Shown here piece by piece: positions 36,470 through 47,999 of a stretch of 64,000 nucleotides of DNA. Made by a program: the position numbers and the translations under genes. Each line of letters opens with the position of its first letter. Position 1 is the first letter of the stretch. This DNA comes from Leucogyrophana mollusca (Eukaryota; Basidiomycota; Agaricomycetes; Boletales): positions 1-64,000 of the forward strand of contig MU266467.1 in the NCBI GenBank assembly GCA_021014945.1, given 5' to 3'. The notes under the pieces were generated by a model, which was not told the DNA's origin, searched no databases, and worked only from the letters and a program-made list of their open reading frames with translations.

Positions 36470-38605
36470 ATGTCTGTCCCAGTCGATATCCGCTTCGGAG
36501 GCCTTCTCGCGCTCACTTTGATCGCTATCCTTGGTCTCAGAAGGAGAAAGTCGAGAGGACCACCACTTCCCCCTGGACCCACACCACTTCCTTTCTTGGG
36601 CAACGTTCTCTCCATCAATGGGACTGCACCATGGCTCACATACACGGAATGGGGAACCGTCTACGGTATGAAGCAGGATGGCTTGTTGTTAATGGCCTGC
36701 TTTTTAGCTTGCTTCGCGCTCCCACAGGTGATATCACCTACTCTCGTTTATTGGAAAAGGAGGTCATTGTTCTAAACACGGAAGAAGCTGCGAGCAGTCT
36801 TCTAGAGGGGCGTTCTCGAAATTACTCCGATCGACCTTCGCTTCCCACTATCGAACTGTCCGTATGAGATGCCTGCCGAGTCTCAGAAGAATCCAATAAC
36901 TTATGCTTTTTCAACACACAGGTTCGGTATAGGCGTAATTTCATCATTTTTGCACTATGGCGACGAATGGCGCCAGCACCGGTATACGCCGCGTTTAAGA
37001 CTCTATCTGCTGGTAGTGAATCTTCGTCGTCTTGTAGGAGGCTCTTCCATCAAGTCTTGCGACCGCAGGCTGTCTGCGAATACGAACCTGTGCAAATGAG
37101 AGAGTCATACCGTCTCCTTGCCAATCTTCTGGACGATTCCCAACATTACCCCGCGCATCTCGAGTTGTGAGTAGCATGATGCAAGTTGCGAGCGTCTATT
37201 AACGCGCTGGAGGGCAGACACTCCGCGGCGATTATCATGTCCGTCATCTATGGTTATGATACAGTGTCTCGCAACGATCCCCTGGTGACTACTGTCCAAA
37301 ACGCCATCGACGTTGGTCTTAAAGTGTCCACACCCGAGAAGACTGCTCTACTTGATGCCTTGCCGTTCCGTAAGTCCACCCCTGGCCATCTTTTAAGATC
37401 CTTATCATTCCTTGCATCAGTCTACTATCTACCATCCTGGTTTCCCGGGGCAACCTTCAAACAGGATGCGGCCTTGTGTCGGAAGCACTGGAGTGACATG
37501 ATCGAAGTACCTTATCAGTATGTGAAAAACGAGGTGGTATGTCAGCCGCCCAGCTACCCGACTTACCCTCAGTTCCCTCCCCCGTTCGTAGGCCGCAGGA
37601 ACTGAAAAAGTGTCTATGGTTGCCGATGCGCTGAAACGGTACCCCATCGACGAGACCTCAAGTGTCGTCACCGAGCGGGCGATCAAAAATTCCGCCGGTG
37701 CTGCGTTTTCAGGTAAACTGTTATTTTGCATTGCCATTCTTGATTATCTATAGCAACAGCTCATCCTATAAGCTGGCGCGGAATCCGTAAGCCGTGTTGC
37801 CCCTACAGTAGATGTACTCTAACCTGGCAGTCTTAGACGCATGGAACATTGATGACTTTCCTTTACGCCATGATCCTCAATCCTGGGGTTCGACAGCGAG
37901 CCCAAGCTGAAATCGATTCGATCGTGGGCAACGATAGGCTTCCGCGGTTTGAGGATCGAGCATCTCTACCTTATGTCGACGCAATCCTCCGGGAAACATT
38001 AAGATGGCACCCAATTGCGCCGTTAGGTGAGTTGATGTCCCAGTGCAATCTTACCAATGAGCAAAACCGTCTGAATAGGTGTCGCGCACGCCACTACGAA
38101 CGCTGATACATTCCAAGGGATGCATATCCCGAAAGGTTGGTTCAAGCACCTCCCATTGGCAGCATGGTTTAGTGCACTGACTCTTATTAAATCGCAGGAG
38201 CTCTCGTTATGGCAAATATATGGCAAGTAGACGTGAATGTCAATCAGTTCCTTCACGACATAACTGTTCCCCAGGGCCATGTCGCAGAATGCGGTGAAAT
38301 ACCCCGACCCTTCTGAGTTCAAACCCGAGCGATTCTTGACCGCGGAAGGAGGTTTGACAGACGACAAAGTTCCTTACGCGTTTGGCTTTGGTCGGCGTGT
38401 CTGTCCGTGAGTTACTGACAACCATGCACGCCGTCTGGCGCACTACTAACCACAGCTATAATACAGGGGGCGACATTTGGCAGAAGCCTCTCTTTGGTCC
38501 GCTATGGTCGTCATACTGGCAGTTTTTGACGTCACAAAACCGATAGACGAGCTTGGAAATGAAGTTGATTTTGAGCCGAAATGGGCGACGGGCCTGAACA
38601 GGTGA
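36470..38605 (+). CDS. Cytochrome P450 monooxygenase (intact)
   Basis: A membrane-anchored heme monooxygenase of about 500 residues with many introns. The N-terminal anchor is FGGLLALTLIAILGL, followed by the Pro-rich hinge PPLPPGPTPLPFLGN. Other marks in order: PWLTYTEWG, the helix C WRQHR (a split exon), the I-helix AGAEST, ExxR in ETLRW, the PERF region FKPERF, and the heme loop FGFGRRVCPGRHLAEA, with its Cys just before an intron donor gtgagt. All essential residues are present. The stop is TGA at 38603-38605. The closest relatives in the window are the pseudogene upstream and the P450 at 58219, which share PWLTYTEWG and the DI.YSR segment, so all three belong to one local family. Substrate unknown; many of these act in secondary metabolism or xenobiotic oxidation. 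Confidence 0.92.
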
Positions 38606-40092
38606 ACATCCTAGGTTCTTCCTGTAGTGACCCACTCATGCATGCAACATACCGCAGCCACCCTCTTCCGTTCCCCTGTCGCATTGTTCCTCGGTCTGCG
38701 GAGATGGATCGCGAGACTTTGGCTCACCTTATATCTTCTGCCATGTAACAGTGGCATATAAACTCGCATTCTATATGTGCTCAGCATCTTCGATATGTGC
38801 ATCAAGGGAACAGCAATAGGCGCCTGCGCTGAAAGACCAAGGAGATCCTCAGTAGACGGGCCTAGTGATTCATTAAGCTTTTGACCTATTCGAGTGTGGA
38901 TGTTCGTCAAGCTATTCCCGGTACTGGTAAAGTTTTCGAGTCTCCATCGTCCCGGCGTGGTAAGCAATGGTAGAAAAGAGCCGAGCCCACACGGCTATAA
39001 TTTGTAGGGCAGCGGGACACAGATCAACTCCTGAACGAAAATACACTCGGACTTGAGCGAGATCACTTCTCACCCACCTTTGCTTGAGATAATGCAAGGG
39101 GTACTGATACCGTTTAGTGTATTCGAGTCTCGCTCCCAGCGCCTGCATTGATCGGCACTTTTCGTCGCTCCTGATTGTTTGATGCTCGGAATCTGGAAGA
39201 CGGCCAATCCTAGGCCTGCCATTCCGACACCACCAGTGCTTATGTCCTCGGGCTGAAGGTCGCGAAGCGCAAGCGTGGAGGAACATACATACTACCAAAT
39301 ATTGTCGCCAATCTGCACAATGTATGTTTGCGTGCGACTAGGGTTCGTCTAGACCTAGTATCGAGCCGGCATGTCTAGTATCGTCGTGCTAGAGCTTGAG
39401 CATATGAACGAAGGTGCTAGGGATGTGTAGACCCTGGCTTTTCGCCTCTATTGATACGAATGCTGGTCGAGTGTGAGAGTGGCACTGTCTTAGAAGATGC
39501 GTTTTACTCACCACTCGAGGCCTGAACGGGTGAACCCACTGAGAAGCGTCGAGGGCCGGTTAGTGTCCCATTTCGGATTTCGCCCATAGGACGGAAACCC
39601 ACTACAAGCCCTGGGTCGCAGAGCTACAGAGACGAGCCCATGGGCCACACAACCTGTAAGCTCGTTCCCGGAAAAGCATAGCAAGGTACTGCAAGCCGTT
39701 TATAGCGGGTGCCGGTGAGGTACTAGCCTCGAGCCTGACTGATTGATCGCTGATGCATTGACACGATAACTTGGCGGTAACCGAGCGCAGACCGTCAGCC
39801 GTACAACACCCTCTCTTCGTAGGACGTCAGAAATATCGTTTTCAGAGTGCGGAGTGCCATGCGGATTCATATTCAGCCTGGTGAGGCTTGTCGGAGATCG
39901 CAGTCGTGTTCGGCTCGGCCGAAAGTTTAATGTGTCGGATACCATCCCCTTTAACAATCCTCTAAGCCGTTTCTGATATCTTTTCCACCGCATCAAGCAC
40001 GACCAGCAGCGCATTACAACGTTATCTCTATCAGCAGACAGACGCTGTGCGTTTAGCGTGCGGCTAGTCTCTCCGCGCTGTACGGGCGCCCT
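38606..40092. other. Intergenic
   Basis: About 1.5 kb with no gene I can support. Positions 39350-39410 contain a repeated ctagtatcg (39354 and 39374) and a nearby gtgctagag, a small imperfect repeat with no known role. Confidence 0.4.
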
Positions 40093-40098
40093 TATAAA
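40093..40098 (+). promoter_or_regulatory. TATA box of chorismate mutase
   Basis: tataaa, 75 bases upstream of the ATG at 40173. Confidence 0.45.
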
Positions 40099-40172
40099 CC
40101 GAAGTTGCAGCCGCTCTTCAGGCTCGAAACTACACCAAGTCCCCTTCACAACCTCTTCTCAGTCCAGGCAAG

Positions 40173-41288
40173 ATGCTCTCCCAAAATTTTATGCTCGAAC
40201 AGGACCCTCTGTCCCTAGAGCGAATCAGATCAATTTTGGTCCGCCTGGAAGACACCATCATCTTTGATTTGATAGAGCGCGCGCAGTTTGCTCACAATCC
40301 AAAGATATACATCCGCGGCTCCTTCCCTGAACTCAAAGACATGGGCTTCGAGGGAAGCTGGCTTGAGTGGTTCTTAAAGGAGATTGAAACCTTCCATGGT
40401 CTGTCCCCCCACGCTCGCACAGTCCTAAACATAGCTTCTAATACATATCAACCTATAGCGAAGGCACGCCGCTACACCAGGTATGCTGAGTGATATTGTC
40501 CGCAATGATCGAAAGTGACTCAAGCGGATAATAGCCCTGATGAATATCCATTCACCTGTAATCTCCCTGAACCTGTCCTAAAACCTTTATCCTTCCCCAA
40601 GATCTTGTACCCCAACAGTGTAAACGCAAATCCCTCCATCCTCTCTTTCTACACACGATCGATCGTCCCTCGCATTACGAGGCGCGCAACGCTGGCATTG
40701 GCAACAATCAAGCGTGCGAACGGCATCGTGGGCGACGACGAGTTCGAAGATGACGGCAACTATGGTAGCGCGGCTACAATAGACGTCGAAGTACTTCAGG
40801 CCATCAGCAAACGTGTTCACTACGGTGACTCCTTTCGACTTCCTTGGCGCTCTCTCATGTCTCACAATACGTGCTTTCACAGGTAAATTTGTTTCGGAGT
40901 CAAAGTTCGCCGACAAACCATCCGCGTTCATTCCCCACATCTTGAAACCGAATCGAGCCGCACTAGAGGCACTCATCACCAAACCTGAGGTCGAACTCAG
41001 ACTTCTCCAGCGTTTACGCAAAAAAGCTGCGACATATGCGCAAGACTTTGCTCCTGACGGAGAGGCCATTGCTGGCTCGCATCTTAACGGAAATGCAAAG
41101 ATTGATGTTGATGGCGTTGTCGAGCTCTATGAAAATTACATCATCCCTCTTACCAAGGAGGTTGAGGTACTGTAACTCTTGATGTGCTACCACCTCGTTA
41201 TTGACCAGCCGTTTCACAGGTCGACTATCTTTTGCATAGGCTAGATGGTATGTCGGAGGAGGAAATAGACGAACTTTCAAAACAATGA
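40173..41288 (+). CDS. ARO7: Chorismate mutase (AroQ-type, eukaryotic)
   Basis: Converts chorismate to prephenate, the first step to Phe and Tyr, in the cytosol. The protein has about 270 residues. The first exon holds [30 protein letters not shown], the catalytic Arg/Lys-rich helix 1 of the fungal enzyme, and [12 protein letters not shown]. Later exons give [20 protein letters not shown], then [30 protein letters not shown] across an intron, and FVSESKF. The allosteric and catalytic C-terminal helices include [12 protein letters not shown] and [18 protein letters not shown]. The last exon ends [17 protein letters not shown] with TGA at 41286-41288. Introns are at about 40483-40538, 40826-40881 and 41168-41219. 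Length and motifs are standard for the family. Confidence 0.93.
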
Positions 41289-41715
41289 CCTACATACCCG
41301 GGGGGATTACTTGTACCTTGATTGCCATATTGAAGCGCTAATTTTAATCATCAGTCGGAATGATCCTCGGGGGACGACGTTGATTTACGACAAGCAGTCA
41401 GTGAGCGATCCTCATTTTACTCTGATATCGAGTTCTTGGGGCTTGAAGTGAGAGCTCTCCGAAACTTAGCATCAAGCCACAGCATGATATAGAGGTTTGC
41501 AGAAACTGCATTAAACGACGACAGCATGCTCATCCAACATTTCCGAGTGCGAACAGACAAAGGTTAGTACGGCGGTATCCACAGAACAGTAGGTATGTAG
41601 CAGGCATTATGACACACCCGCGGAAATAGACGAGATAAGGGAAAGCAACTTGCAACCGCTAAAAAATACATCGTGGTCGGAAAGAAATCCGTGAAAGCAA
41701 ATATGAATAAATGAA
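41289..41715. other. Intergenic, convergent 3' regions
   Basis: Between the ends of chorismate mutase and the minus-strand septin. Nothing recognisable. Confidence 0.45.
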
Positions 41716-43862
41716 TTATAAGCCGAGATCTAAGGGGAGAGGCGGGGTGGTGTGAGCAGTGCTAAAGGGGACGTAAGGCACAGCAGTCCGTACCTTCCAA
41801 CAGCCGCTTTGTCTCCTCAGGGCCTATGTTCCGTGTTGCGCGCCTAGCTAAAAGTTTTTCGGTCCTGTACTTCTCGTACAACACTTCCCGGGTATGGACT
41901 TTCAAGACCTGCAACCGGCAACCCTCATCAGATGACATCATCCCGATAGGGAGATAATCACTCACCCGTATGTGCGTCAAAAGCACTGCCGTCCGAAGAG
42001 CTGCGAAATCGCAGTGCTCAGGGTTTAGTACGTCAACGGTCCCCCATCTGAACTTCCGCGTGAAAATGCCCCTAAGGTCGTCCGGTGGTCCCTGGAGGAA
42101 CGCCGATTTGCGAGTGACGCTAGGACTCGTGGGGGAAGAGGGTGTTTCCGGTATCGGAGTGGAGGCATCCGTAGTATCCCCGACGGAGTAACGCGATTCG
42201 GGGGAGGCAGGGCGCGGGCGTCTGGACCGCGGGGAACTGGATGACTCCGGAGCAATGAGGGCGAACGGAAGGAGAGTGCCGAGATCAGTCTTCGAGACGA
42301 TCGAAGCTGAGAACCGGACATTGGCGACACTTTCTTCATCCGTGGCATCTGGATAGTATGGCTCGCTGTCGTCTTGCACGACAGACGACAAGTCACGCCG
42401 AGACCTTGACCGGGAACGCGTCAGGCGCATCCCCCGCAATTTGATGACGGATCGTGATGGGCGCTCGTCCTTGACATCCATGTCGCCAGCGGCGTGGGAA
42501 TCGCCGTTTTGGTGGACGTTTACGCCATTCTGTGAGCCGTTTACAACCCCGTTTCCATTACCGTTTGTGTTCGGATACTCCACGGGTGAATCATTCTTTG
42601 GCTTGGGGGCGAGGAACACCCCGAAATCGAGACCGGCTTCTTCGAGGCCCCTGCGAACGGCATCTTTCACCGAAGATAGCGTATCATCTGTGAGGGAGTC
42701 TGCCCGTGCGATGACAGGCAGTACGTTAACGCGGGCCGAGAGGCGACGGATCACGCGGATTTCGGCAGGGGACATTGAAAGATCGCCGGAGTATTCATCA
42801 TCGGGCAAGTCCTCTTCGGCTGCTCCGGGAGACGTATAGGAGATTGTCGTCTCGGAGCGCGTCTTGGCGGGTAATGAAGATTGTGCACGACGAGAGGAAG
42901 GCGTCATGATGGATGATGGATCAATAAGAAAAATACACCTACACGCGCGGTGAGCCAATTGTCGGATAGGCGAGAAAAATACTTACAAATGAACGTGTTG
43001 ATCCCCCTTGCTTTGTCGCACGACCTTCGACTCCTGTAGTAAACGAGGTCAACACCCAATTTGTGCAGAAGAATATACATGTAAACGAACTTCGTTCATA
43101 GTATCGGCATACTGCGCATCCAGATACTTGATTATGCCGGTGACTTGACGTTCAACTCGCAACTCGCGTCCTTCACTGAAGTCCAGTCCAGGGGTATCAA
43201 TTACAGTCAGGAGCACTCGGTCATAGCGAGACTCGCATATTTCGACGCAAGCGGTGTTGATGGACTGTGTGCGTTTTAATCCACCTCCTAGGAATTTGTC
43301 CAAGGCCACGCGCTGGTCCTGGGTCGCGGTTGGACTTATATCGGCCGTCTCCAAGAGAAGTCGTAGCAATGACGTCTTCCCCGTGCCCCTTCCTCCTACA
43401 ACCTAAGTATATTGCGGCTTAGTGCTGTCAGAAACCACGGGGCACGCTTCTACTGCTCACCATTACGTTGAATGCAGGGGGAGAGCGGTTTTTGCGATGA
43501 CTTCGTCGGGTTGAGACCGTAGCAACATTGGAAGTCCTCCAGTTGTCGAACGCGGAAGGGGGGTGTGACATGTACAAAGACGATATTGTACCGCCATTTT
43601 CGGTCGAAATGCCTGCTTGAGACCGAAATGGTTTGTGGAACGGAATGGGGGCACGATCGGAGGAGTGGAGAGAGTTTTTGACCGCACCTTGATGGGAAGG
43701 ACGACCGGATTCTGGAGGAGGGATTTCACGTATAGCATCTACATCCACCAAGTTTTCTGGCCACGGTATTCCTTGGGAATGCAGTTCTGGAAGCGAAGGG
43801 GATGTTTTCAACTTTGGGCCATTGGTATCCGCGGTCTTGGGCCGCCTGCGAAAAGAAAACAT
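41716..43862 (-). CDS. Septin-like GTPase with long disordered inserts
   Basis: About 600 residues. The N-terminal 135 residues (MFSFRRRPKTADTNGPKL...) are disordered. Then the septin G domain: G1 VVGGRGTGKTS, G3 TVIDTPGLDF, and G4 as VNVLPVIARADSLTDD (ARAD, where most septins have AKAD). A Ser/Arg/Asn-rich insert of about 150 residues separates G4 from the septin unique element FRWGTVDVLNPEHCDFAALRTAVL. The protein ends VLKVHTREVLYEKYRTEKLL and, after an intron, EDLGL with TAA at 41716-41718. Septins form GTP-binding filaments at the cell cortex. The long inserts and the altered G4 make this an atypical member. It is a tandem paralogue of the next gene, with introns at matching positions (before G1 and before CIFLID). 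Confidence 0.85.
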
Positions 43863-44422
43863 GGAGATATGAGGGAGATGAGACAAGAAGACGATGTTAA
43901 AAGATAGGACTATATAACAAGCAAAAGAACGTGTGGGATATAGATATATCGCGTTTGCAGTACAGGTAAAAGAGTATATGGAGAGAGAACGCAGTGACAC
44001 TCAAAATAGACGCACGCAAAAGTCAAAGGACCTGTCAGTGCAGAGAACAGAAGAGGGCTTATGGCAACATCCGAGCTCGGACACTCACGCTCATTTATAT
44101 CCCTCAGTGTCGTGCAGCACGATCAGTTTCAAGTTTCAAACGGTACATACAAAGACAACGATAGCTATGTTGAAGGGGGAGGACAGTGAAACAAGCATTT
44201 GACACCGGAAGTGGAAAGGAAGAAGCTACAGTACAATGCAGTCCAATGCAACAAACAAAACACACTTGGAGATAACCCAAAAGACAACGATCGTTCAGTG
44301 ACAATATTCCAAGGACAGAGCATAGATGGCCAAAGTTGATTCTACAGTCCTTATCTGCGGCCGGTGGGGATGAACGTTAGGGATAGATGGGTTTGAGTTC
44401 GAGATGATGCCAGCGTGTTCAT
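43863..44422. other. Intergenic
   Basis: Between the two septin-type genes, which point the same way. No exon was recognised; it holds the upstream region of the 41716-43862 gene. Confidence 0.45.
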
Positions 44423-47375
44423 TCAGGGTATAGCACTTCCAGTGGCCTCGTCCACCCTCATTCTCTTTTGCATCTGCGCGGTTTCAACGTCATCCATTTT
44501 CCTCTTCAGATCGACGTCCATGGGATCAGAACCCTCGTCTGGGGTTTGCCCGTTAGGGAAGCGGGAGTCACCAACCACAGTCGAAGACGGTGGGGAGTGT
44601 GTGGGGGGTGAGGGATCGGAAGCGGGTGCGGGTGGAGCCACAGGCTGACCTGTTCCCTTTGAAGTCGATGCGCGGCGAGATCCCTTTTTGTGTCCGCCAT
44701 TCGTAGTCTCATGATTATAGTTACACGGTAGGGAGCGGCGCGCACAGCTAGAGCAAGCGGGGTGCGCGCCGTCACATTTGGTCTTGCGAGCTGGAATCGA
44801 CGTTGAGAAGAGAGTAAACGTTACAAGTTTGACTCGACTTACCCCGACAGAAGTTGCAAGCCACAACTTTCGGTCCGGCGCTGGCAGTCTGACGGTTGCT
44901 TCTGCCTGGGACGGTGGATGCACGCTTCCTCTGTGCGGCCTGCTGCTCCGATGCGGGTCTGATAGGTGGCAGCGGTGGCGCTGTCATCATGGACGCGGTG
45001 GGCGAGCCCTCAGGTAAAGTCAGAGTTGCAATGTGCGGAAGTTCGTTGTCTTTGAACAGGGAGCGCCCGCCCACAGACGAGGACGAAGCCGTAGGGGCCT
45101 TCGCTCGGGCCAAGGGTGGCATCTGTGGAAGCCCTTCACGCGGGTCCGACAAGGCCGCGACAGGGGCAAAACCATCGATGAGCGGTCGTTGGCCTACGTT
45201 CGAGCTCCGGCGGGACAGTGGTTGTGGAGGTATCTCAGGCGAGAGTGACGGATTATCATTGTCGTCTCCGTCAATCGACCGGTCGTCCCCACTCCCATCC
45301 GAGTCGCTGTCGTCTTCCTTGCGGCGATGAGAGTTGCGCCGTTTGCTGTTCTGCGGCATGTAGTCACAGGGGTTCGAGCGCTTGACGCATTGGCTACACG
45401 CGGGACGTCCCCCGTCGCATTTGAGTTTTCGGGCTGCGGGAAGGACGTCTTGGATTGGCAGGTGAAACGGGAGTGAGGGACACGTACAACGGCAGAAGTT
45501 ACACGCAACGGTGATCTTTTTTGTCCTCTGTTTGGACGACCCTGATGAGAACGAATCGTCGATTAAGCTGCGCATTCGGATAATGTTAATCTGGTGATAC
45601 GTACTGCCAGAAGACGAGCTCTTGGCATGACCATGGGAGGAAGAGGCGGGGTCTTGCATCCCTCGAGAGATGGGCAGAGACCGCATGTCTGCGGCTCCGC
45701 CGACGTCGCGGGCAATTGAGAGTGAGGGGTGGCGGTTCACAGCATGCCCGGTGGTAGTCTCTATGCTCAAGATAGGACGAGGGACATGGGAAAGAGAAAG
45801 GAGCTGTGTGCGAGGAACTAGTCCCTGCTGCATCTGGTGAGAAAGCAGTTGATGGGTCGAAGAGTGATGCGAGTTGAGATAGTCATGTCTGAACTTGTCA
45901 AAGAGATATTCGCGCGTATATTTCTGCAGGGTCTGGGAAACACGTTTACTAAAAAGCTAGCATAAAACCATGAGCAACGCACCTCCATATGGTGGAAGAT
46001 TGCTGATCGTAAGGACATGAAGTCGCTATGGTTCGGATCCAAGACGTCCATGGATCCCCACCTGTAGCTTCGAATGAATTTTCCACGGACGAGTTTAGAG
46101 GAGGGAGATGGGTGTGCGGGCGGTGTGTATTGCTGTACAAGTTCATGGCGCGACAGGGGTCCCTTACCGACACCATCGCTGTGGGAATACACCTCGGGAG
46201 AAATGAGAGCATAGGGGAGGCGCAAGAGGGGTGAGGCAGAAGGAGAAATTGGAGGGGACGAATGGGTGGGTGGGGATGACCGGGGGTGATGACCATATCC
46301 ATTGACCATTTCGCTCTTTACGGAGTGCACAGACTCGCCCGAGTCCGCGCGGTGTTGGTATTGTAGATGCGTGTCCATGTCGAAGATGCCGAAGCCAATC
46401 CCGGCATCTGCCAGGTCTTTACGGACAGCTGTCTTGACGGCAGCCAGACGCTCGTTGGTCAGTGTATCGGCACGGGCTATCACAGGAAGCACGTTTACAC
46501 GCCCGGACAGCTTCCTGATGGTGCTTATCTCGGCTGCAGGGAGGGTGGGCCGGCAGAGATTGGGAATCGTGGTGACCGGAGGCTCAAGAATGACTGGCTC
46601 GGGCTCGGTATGGGAGAAGCTGTTAGTACGCGCTCGAGGAACGACAGGGGCTGGTGGTCCTGGAGGAACAATAACATCCGGATCCAAAAAATATATGCAC
46701 CTGGTCCGTGAGGTCAGTTTGGGATGACGCGGCGACTAAGCGCCCGTGTCGAGCACGCACAGATGGATATGGTGGTCACCCGTTTGGGCCTTCCAGTCCT
46801 GATGGGGGATATGATGAGTGGCTGTGGTTCAGGAGGGGAGCACACGTAGGGCTCACATCGTCGATTCCCTCTGCGAACCTGGAGTCGACATGCCTGAGTA
46901 TCTCGAGGACCATCCTGTCGGACGCAGGCTCGTCTGCAAAGTCCAAAGATGGGGTATCCACGAGCGTGAGAGTGAGGACCTGAGGAGGAGTATTTGGGTC
47001 GATATCGTGGTCGATATTGATAGATGCGGTGCGTATGTGCGATGTGTGTCCGCTGCAACCCTGCACGAACTTTGCGACTGAGGCGAGCTGGTCTTTTGAG
47101 GCTGCGGAGGATATTTCACAGGTGTCTAAGAGAAGACGCAGAAAGGAGGTCTTGCCGGTGCGCTGGCCAGCGACCATTAGGGTGTAGCCGCTGATGTTTC
47201 CGCCTGGAAGATTGGCATCAAGGCCGTTGCCAGCAGCAGCTCCGGGGGGGATTCCCTTTGGCGAATAGGGCCCGCCCTGTGTGCCAGCTGTGTTTTGTAC
47301 GCCAACGATAATGTTTTTGCGGTCTTCGTCGTCGATGTTCATGCGTTGTTCGCCGTTGTCCATTGCGAGCGGCAT
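44423..47375 (-). CDS. Septin-like GTPase fused to two Zn(II)2Cys6 clusters
   Basis: About 860 residues joined from at least seven exons. The septin part: G1 VAGQRTGKTSFLRLLLD near residue 70, G3 as LVDTPSLDF (Ser for the usual Gly), a 38-base exon DWKAQTGDHHIHL, G4 VNVLPVIARADTL, a long Ser/Pro-rich insert, the septin unique element SYRWGSMDVLDPNHSDF, and the C-terminal helix TLQKYTREYLFDKFRHDYL. That helix lies on the same exon (about 45935-45605) as the following linker MQQGLVPRTQLLSLS, and no stop separates them. After further exons comes a first Zn(II)2Cys6 cluster, ACNFCRSRKLKCDG with ACSQCVKRSNPC, split by an intron after CNFCR. About 190 residues later comes a second, ACNFCRARKTKCDG with ACSSCARRSLPC, split at the same place. 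The protein ends EATGSAIP at 44423. Two separate genes seem unlikely, because there is neither a stop nor room for a promoter. Confidence 0.78.
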
Positions 47376-47999
47376 TGGTGCTCTGGCAAGTCCGAACGGG
47401 GGGAACAGAGCGAGGGTTGCCCGCGAGGCGAGGCAAGCGCGGGGATGATAAACACCGAATTCCAGAAAAGATGGAAGCTAACGGAGCCGAGTGTTCAGAT
47501 AATCCCACCGAACCAATCGGGTCCACCCTGGGCACATTTTATATATTTCTTCCGCCGATTATTCATTTGCTTATAAGTTATTATGCCCCCGGAAAACAAT
47601 CATACTGCTACTGTAGATAATAGATCGAGCACTCGTACGGGTAGTTTACTGCATGTCTCGCTAGCTAATGATATTATATCGCTCTAGATGTAGAATCGGC
47701 AGGGGAAAGGCGAGAGAAAGAGGGTGCAGTGTACACGGGCGGCGCAGCCACGGAAAAGAGGGTGCGTTCCCTGGTTCCGAAACCATCAACGCGTCTAGAC
47801 TTCATTTCCCTTCAACAGAACGTGAGAGCTGCACAGAAAAGCGCCCACCGAAAATGGCGTAGCAACGATAACAGGCATCCGTTAGACGTAACGGCCCAAG
47901 CCGCCGGGAATATTCGCCCTGTGGACCTTTGTGGGTGCCGATCAGTCCTTGACATCACAGGCCTCGGACGGTTTCACTGAGAGACCCATCGCGTTCTTC
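47376..47999. other. Intergenic
   Basis: About 620 bases between two minus-strand genes; no gene recognised. It contains the upstream region of the septin-zinc cluster gene. Confidence 0.45.

Noticed and set aside
42441..42839. Plus-strand open frame of 132 codons
   Set aside because: Antisense of the septin G4 exon; no motif of its own.
44896..45330. Plus-strand open frame of 144 codons
   Set aside because: It lies opposite the zinc-cluster exons, where clear family motifs exist on the minus strand.
45818..47375. Septin gene ending separately at 45818 (stop in the read-through frame)
   Set aside because: That stop is only met if the intron before TLQKYTREYLF is kept; splicing it restores the septin C-terminal helix and continues into the linker.
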